A stretch of DNA of 64,000 bases from an uncultured Clostridium sp. GTDB lineage: Bacteria; Bacillota; Clostridia; Lachnospirales; Lachnospiraceae. The position numbers were made by a program, and so were the translations under genes. How positions within the stretch are numbered: position 1 is the first letter of the stretch; each line of letters opens with the position of its first letter. Location: the NCBI GenBank assembly GCA_900542035.1, contig UQMJ01000012.1, positions 1-64,000 of the forward strand, given 5' to 3'. The notes below the pieces were generated by a model, which did no database searches, was not told the origin of the DNA, and saw nothing but the letters and a program-made list of their open reading frames with translations. Below are positions 59,907-64,000 of this stretch, in pieces.

Positions 59907-60950
59907 TTGCGACGAAATATTATTATCTGCACCGGTTTTATTGCCGCCGCTACCATAATATCCAGTATCTTTTCTTATATCAGCAATAATGTCATCAACG
60001 TTTCCATGATTTACATTTTAAGCGTACTGATGATTGCCCGATATACGGACGGTTATATTTCCGGAATTGTTGCTTCTGTAATCAACACATTTTTTGTGAA
60101 TTTTATGTTTACCTATCCCTATATGGAATTTAATTTCAGCCTGCAGGGATACCCGATTACCTTTTTATGTATGCTGATAGTTTCCACTATTACCAGCGCA
60201 ACAACGACCCAGCTGAAGGCTCAGGCCGCTATCTTAAACGAACGGGAAAAGCTGCTCATGGAGGCCGAAAAAGAGAAAATGAGGGCAAATCTTCTGCGGG
60301 CCGTTTCTCACGACCTGCGGACTCCTCTTACCAGCATTATTGGCACCAGTTCGACTTACCTGGAAAATTCGTCCTCTTTATCTGACGAGGAAAAGTACAC
60401 GTTGATTCAAACGATTTACGACGATTCTGACTGGCTGCTGAATATGGTAGAAAACCTGCTTTCCATTACCCGTATCCGCAGCGATAACACCCAGGTTACC
60501 AAGTCCCCCGAGCCATTGGAAGAGGTTGTATCCGAGGCAGTTTTAAGGCTCCGGAAACGGCTTCCTAAGGCCTCTGTCAAGGTTCTTATTCCAGATGACT
60601 TTATTATGATTCCCATGGATGCTACCTTGATTGAGCAGGTTCTGATAAACCTTTTGGAAAATGCTTATTATCATGGAAATCCGGATATGCCCATTCATTT
60701 AACGGCGTATACGGATGAAAAAAACGCCTGGTTCCAGGTTACGGATCATGGTTCCGGCATCCCGCCAGAGCACCTTTCAACGATTTTTGACGGTTCCATT
60801 TATGATTCCAAAAGCACGGATTCCAGAAAAGGCATGGGGATTGGTCTTTCTATCTGTAAGACCATTATTTCTGCCCATAACGGACAGATTACCGCATCTA
60901 ATACAGAAGACGGCGCCTGTTTTGCCTTTTGTTTACCTTTAGGAGGATAA
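59907..60950 (+). CDS. Truncated KdpD-like sensor histidine kinase
   Basis: A 347-aa kinase with four closely packed membrane helices of DUF4118 type (about 7-98), a HisKA domain with H135 in AVSHDLRTPLTSI, and an ATPase domain with LLENAYYHG and GMGIGLSICKTI. It equals the C-terminal half of KdpD; the N-terminal KdpD and Usp domains are absent. Start is TTG 59907 after AGGAGG. It is followed 7 bp later by a KdpE-like regulator. No kdpFABC is in the window. Confidence 0.9.
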   Translation: MRRNIIICTGFIAAATIISSIFSYISNNVINVSMIYILSVLMIARYTDGYISGIVASVINTFFVNFMFTYPYMEFNFSLQGYPITFLCMLIVSTITSATTTQLKAQAAILNEREKLLMEAEKEKMRANLLRAVSHDLRTPLTSIIGTSSTYLENSSSLSDEEKYTLIQTIYDDSDWLLNMVENLLSITRIRSDNTQVTKSPEPLEEVVSEAVLRLRKRLPKASVKVLIPDDFIMIPMDATLIEQVLINLLENAYYHGNPDMPIHLTAYTDEKNAWFQVTDHGSGIPPEHLSTIFDGSIYDSKSTDSRKGMGIGLSICKTIISAHNGQITASNTEDGACFAFCLPLGG

Positions 60951-60957
60951 TAACACC

Positions 60958-61668
60958 ATGAATCCCAAATTGACTGTTTTAATTATTGAAGATGAAAAAA
61001 GTATCCGGAGTTTTATCGAAACAACTTTAAATGCCAACGACTATCGGGTTCTTACTGCCGGTTCCGGCCAGGAAGGCCTGTCGTCTGCTGCCTCCAACTG
61101 CCCTGATATAATTTTGTTGGATTTAGGCCTTCCGGATATGGACGGCCTGGAAGTAATCCGTCAGATCCGCAGCTGGTCGGTTCTTCCTATCATTGTCATT
61201 TCTGCCCGTACTCAGGAGAAAGAAAAGGTGGCTGCCCTGGATGCAGGAGCAGATGATTACATCACAAAACCTTTCGGGACTTCGGAACTTCTGGCCCGTA
61301 TCCGGACTGCCCTGCGCCATCAGAATCTGCAGGCCAACAGCTCCGGAAAATCTCCTGACCCTGTTTATCAGTATGAAGGATTAACCATTGACTTTGATAA
61401 ACGTCTTATTACTTTAGACGGTCAGATTATCCATTTAACGCAGATCGAATATAAGCTGGTAACCCTGCTGGCCCGCCATTCCGGAAAAGTCCTTACCTAC
61501 GATTATATTATCAATCACATCTGGGGACCTTACGCAGACAGCAATAATCAGATTCTGCGTGTCAATATGGCTCATATCCGGCGTAAGCTGGAAGCCAATC
61601 CGGCAGAACCCCAGTACATTTTTACTGAGATCGGCGTTGGCTACCGGATGCAGGAAAGTCAGATATAA
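60958..61668 (+). CDS. KdpE-like response regulator
   Basis: A 236-aa OmpR-type regulator: acidic pocket E11-D12-E13, phosphoacceptor D55 in ILLDLGLPDMDGLEVI, YITKPFG, and a winged helix (about 135-236) with VLTYDYIINHIWG and EIGVGYRM. The pattern, especially LGLPDMDG and WGPYADSN, resembles KdpE. AGGAGG precedes the ATG. Cotranscribed with the kinase. Confidence 0.92.
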   Translation: MNPKLTVLIIEDEKSIRSFIETTLNANDYRVLTAGSGQEGLSSAASNCPDIILLDLGLPDMDGLEVIRQIRSWSVLPIIVISARTQEKEKVAALDAGADDYITKPFGTSELLARIRTALRHQNLQANSSGKSPDPVYQYEGLTIDFDKRLITLDGQIIHLTQIEYKLVTLLARHSGKVLTYDYIINHIWGPYADSNNQILRVNMAHIRRKLEANPAEPQYIFTEIGVGYRMQESQI

Positions 61669-61712
61669 AAAACAGGGCGGCTGCAGATTTTCGCTTTCTG
61701 CAGCCGCCCTGT
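61668..61712. terminator. Terminator between kdpE-like and exonuclease genes
   Basis: A perfect 15-bp stem (CAGGGCGGCTGCAGA / TCTGCAGCCGCCCTG, 61673-61710). The minus-strand exit is TTTTTTATAT, so it is best for the leftward exonuclease gene; it can also block rightward read-through. Confidence 0.85.
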
Positions 61713-61736
61713 CTGAATCTTCGCATGGCTGAATGG

Positions 61737-62717
61737 TTACTTTTTTTTCTGTGCCTGTCTTTTGGCCTTATTCCGTTCTGTTTTTTTCTTTTTTGCTTCC
61801 TCTCTCCGCAGGCTTAGGTCTTCCAGCATCTCTGTACCTGCCAGCCTTAAGGTCTTAATTACAAATACGTCTCCGCCTTCTGCTTTTTTTATCCGGATCT
61901 TTCCCCGCACATAACCATGTTCCGGACAGATTCCCAGCCCCAGTTCCAGTCGTTGATTTACCGAAAACCAACGAATCTTTTTTCTCAGCATACGCCCGCA
62001 CTGGGGGCAGATAATATCGCCTACATTCTTATCTCTCAGCGCATCTTCTTTTGTCTCAAAGGTACGGGACACATACTTGGTGTAGGAGGGAAATTTCAAG
62101 CATACTTCTTCCTCCCTGACAGAAGGAAGCTGATAATAGTCCATAGACAGATATTCTTTTACTTTTTCAAATGCCATATGCCCCATTATCTTTCCTGTAT
62201 AATAGGCGTCATCCAGAGCCTGGTGAAATGGCCGTTCTTCCTTTAATCCCATATCTTCTACGGCCTGATCCAGGGAAAGAACGCTTTCCCCGCCATTCAG
62301 AAGTTTATACAGTTTTTGTATATCGTAGTATAACAATGGCATGGGAAACGGATTATCCAGGTAATAAAATTCCATATTTCTCTGCAGTTCTGTCAGATCC
62401 ATAGATCCCCAGGTGCAGAATCTTATATCCTGTTTTCCATTCCCGCACCAGTCTAAAAAGTTCTGGATTGCTTCTGGAAATGGCTTTCCTTCCTGCTTCA
62501 GCACTTCCAGATCCATATGGGTAACTTCTAAAATTTTATAATGGAGTTTCCGGTAAACCTGAGGTTTTACAAACTGATGAAATGAGTCTATCTGCTCCAT
62601 CCGTTCATTTAATTTTACTGCGCCGATTTCGATAATCTCAAACGGAAATCCTACTACGGCTCCTTCTTTTCCTCCAGGATTCTGATTCCATTCCAGGTCA
62701 AATACAATATAATTCAT
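61737..62717 (-). CDS. DEDDh 3'-5' exonuclease with C-terminal zinc-binding motif
   Basis: A 326-aa protein with an exonuclease domain (about 1-190): D7 and E9 in VFDLEWNQ, Asp in the WGSMDL block, and the H...D pair in PFHQALDDAYYTG, so all DEDDh metal ligands are visible. The C-terminal part has CPQCGRML and CPEHG (about 240-285), probably a zinc ribbon, and ends in a Lys-rich tail. It resembles KapD-like nucleases; the substrate (DNA or RNA) is unknown. ATG 62717 lacks a strong ribosome binding site. Confidence 0.85.
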   Translation of the reverse strand: MNYIVFDLEWNQNPGGKEGAVVGFPFEIIEIGAVKLNERMEQIDSFHQFVKPQVYRKLHYKILEVTHMDLEVLKQEGKPFPEAIQNFLDWCGNGKQDIRFCTWGSMDLTELQRNMEFYYLDNPFPMPLLYYDIQKLYKLLNGGESVLSLDQAVEDMGLKEERPFHQALDDAYYTGKIMGHMAFEKVKEYLSMDYYQLPSVREEEVCLKFPSYTKYVSRTFETKEDALRDKNVGDIICPQCGRMLRKKIRWFSVNQRLELGLGICPEHGYVRGKIRIKKAEGGDVFVIKTLRLAGTEMLEDLSLRREEAKKKKTERNKAKRQAQKKK

Positions 62718-62803
62718 ACATCAATTCCATTTCTGTGTTTGTTGCAACTGCAAAAGCGGCCTCTGCGCCGCCAGTACGGTTAGTTTACCACAGAATCTGA
62801 ATT

Positions 62804-63544
62804 CTAGCAATAATACCTGCGTTTTCCCACACTCTTTCTGCCGTATTCGATGGCCTCTGCCGGACAACGGCTGATACAGGCCATACAATGGGTACAGTCC
62901 TTTCCCCATTCCGGTTTTCCATCCTTCATCTTGATATTCTGCAAGGGGCAGATTTCTTGGCATTTCCCGCAGCCAATACAGCTGTCTTTTGCATAAAACC
63001 CATCTGCTTTCACAAATACTTTGTAAAATACTGGGTTTACCACTGTACTTAAAAATTTATCCAGTATATTGGGGTTCGGATCTGGAAATGCTTTTCCCTC
63101 TGCAATCATCTGTCCGGCTTCTTTTATGACTGGATCTGCCTTTTTTATAATAGTTGCCGCTTCCTGTTTATCCGGCGTCTGGAACATGGCAATATAATTT
63201 TCCGGCATGGTAATCCCCATGGTTCCCATGCAGAAAAAAGATTTCTCCCTGCAAAGTTTTTGTATATATCCTGCTCCATTTCCGATTCCGGAGCCGCAGT
63301 TCATAATAAACCAGACCTTTTCTACCCCTGTAAATTCTGTTTTTCTTACCCATTCTTCCACAACTCTTGGAATTCTCCAGCCATAGGTCGGCAATACAAA
63401 AACTAATCTTCCGTCTGTCTGAATGGCCTGGGTATCTTTTGTCTTTATTTTCTCATTAATCGATACCAGCTCATCCTTTGTAATCGATGTGATGGCGTTT
63501 GCAATGTATCTGCTGTTTCCTGTACCTGTAAAATAAAGTATCAT
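62804..63544 (-). CDS. EFR1-family flavodoxin-ferredoxin
   Basis: A 246-aa electron-transfer protein: an N-terminal flavodoxin-like domain with the FMN phosphate loop FTGTGNSR (residues 5-12) and LPTYGWRIP, and a C-terminal 2[4Fe-4S] ferredoxin with CIGCGKCQEICP and CTHCMACISRCP. All eight cluster cysteines are present. Such EFR1 proteins of anaerobes move electrons between unknown partners. AGGAG lies before the ATG. No partner oxidoreductase is adjacent. Confidence 0.9.
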   Translation of the reverse strand: MILYFTGTGNSRYIANAITSITKDELVSINEKIKTKDTQAIQTDGRLVFVLPTYGWRIPRVVEEWVRKTEFTGVEKVWFIMNCGSGIGNGAGYIQKLCREKSFFCMGTMGITMPENYIAMFQTPDKQEAATIIKKADPVIKEAGQMIAEGKAFPDPNPNILDKFLSTVVNPVFYKVFVKADGFYAKDSCIGCGKCQEICPLQNIKMKDGKPEWGKDCTHCMACISRCPAEAIEYGRKSVGKRRYYC

Positions 63545-63648
63545 ATCAAACTCCTCTTATCTTGCACTTTCTATCCGGCTCTGTTAAAATGAATTATACA
63601 TCAAATGGACTTTTTGTACAAAATATTATAAACCAGAGGATCTTCATT

Positions 63649-63999
63649 ATGTCAAATGAAAAAATCTATGGAATGCTTTTCTCAAAACTATATCCTATGC
63701 TGATTGCAAAAGCAGAACGAAAAGGACGTACTAGGGCAGAAGTTGATGAAATAACCTGCTGGCTGACCGGATATACCGCCGGACAGCTTAGTGAACTGCT
63801 GGAGTCTGATATTACTTACGGCGATTTCTTTCGAAATGCCCCTGGATTGAATCCAAACCGGAAGCTGATAAAAGGCGCCATCTGTGGAATCCGCGTGGAA
63901 CATATTGAAGAACCTCTTATGCAGGAAATCCGTTACTTAGATAAGCTTGTAGATGAACTTGCCAAAGGAAAATCCATGGAAAAAATACTTCGAAAATAA
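63649..63999 (+). CDS. DUF2200 family protein
   Basis: A 116-aa protein: SNEKIYGMLFSKLYPMLIAK at the start, CWLTGYTAGQL and DFFRNAPGLNPNRKLIKGAICG are features of DUF2200, of unknown function. ATG 63649 has AGAGG at about 9 nt; an in-frame start at 63562 has no site. Stop lies one base before the window end, so the gene is complete. Confidence 0.8.
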   Translation: MSNEKIYGMLFSKLYPMLIAKAERKGRTRAEVDEITCWLTGYTAGQLSELLESDITYGDFFRNAPGLNPNRKLIKGAICGIRVEHIEEPLMQEIRYLDKLVDELAKGKSMEKILRK

Positions 64000-64000
64000 G

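Noticed and set aside
1..64000. CRISPR arrays, prophage, integrases, insertion sequences or restriction systems
   Set aside because: No regularly spaced repeats, transposase, integrase or phage structural proteins were seen; the region is core chromosome with a few local rearrangements.

Overview
The window looks like a chromosomal segment of a Gram-positive anaerobe of the class Clostridia, most probably a Lachnospiraceae gut bacterium; the genus cannot be fixed from sequence reading alone. The grounds are protein families typical of that group (SpoVG, paired GlgC/GlgD, a TIGR03905-type TSCPD protein, a DUF5702/Flp1-type Tad locus, an EFR1-type flavodoxin-ferredoxin, a V-type ATPase operon), strong AGGAGG ribosome binding sites, frequent TTG/GTG starts and moderate base composition. 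It is mostly ordinary core chromosome. No phage, insertion sequence, CRISPR array or rRNA was seen; one tRNA gene is present.

Layout, left to right. 1-8.3 kb: spoVG, glgC-glgD (ADP-glucose synthesis), asnS, an SbcD/YhaO-like nuclease with a YhaN-like ATPase, and ridA divergent from a YheO-type regulator. 9-20 kb: a coiled-coil membrane protein, an orphan 88-aa gene, a beta-glucuronidase gene flanked by a duplicated terminator and a truncated transporter, pgi, mtnN, a cation/proton antiporter, a TSCPD protein, and an SGNH/MBOAT pair for surface-polymer acylation. 20-36 kb: a von Willebrand A protein, a 1256-residue PAS/GGDEF/EAL protein, and a complete leftward Tad (type IVb pilus) operon with two prepilin peptidases and an FHA protein.

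36-48 kb: an ArsR regulator, a DUF2508 protein, a GH13 amylase and glgB (glycogen), a two-component system, an NlpC/P60 cell-wall hydrolase, an AT-rich stretch holding an apparent short transcription unit, a decayed lipoprotein gene, tRNA-Lys(CTT), trxA preceded by an overlooked small cysteine-rich ORF, trmB, and a DUF4145/SH3 protein. 48.8-57.4 kb: a nine-gene V-type ATPase operon (G-like, C, I, K, F, E, A, B, D). 57.4-64 kb: a TIGR01906-type membrane protein, a D-Ala-D-Ala carboxypeptidase, a truncated KdpD-like kinase with a KdpE-like regulator, a DEDDh exonuclease, an EFR1 protein and a DUF2200 protein at the right edge.

The most interesting places are: (i) 44.87-45.32 kb, where a perfect consensus promoter and a perfect 16-bp-stem terminator bracket about 410 nt of AT-rich, apparently non-coding or micro-coding DNA, with a 14-nt direct repeat near each end; (ii) the uidA island, whose ends are two copies of the pgi-type terminator and a 35-codon transporter stump; (iii) the Tad locus with two peptidases, an N-terminally extended cysteine-rich pseudopilin and nearby cyclic-di-GMP machinery; (iv) the small cysteine-rich ORF translationally abutting trxA.
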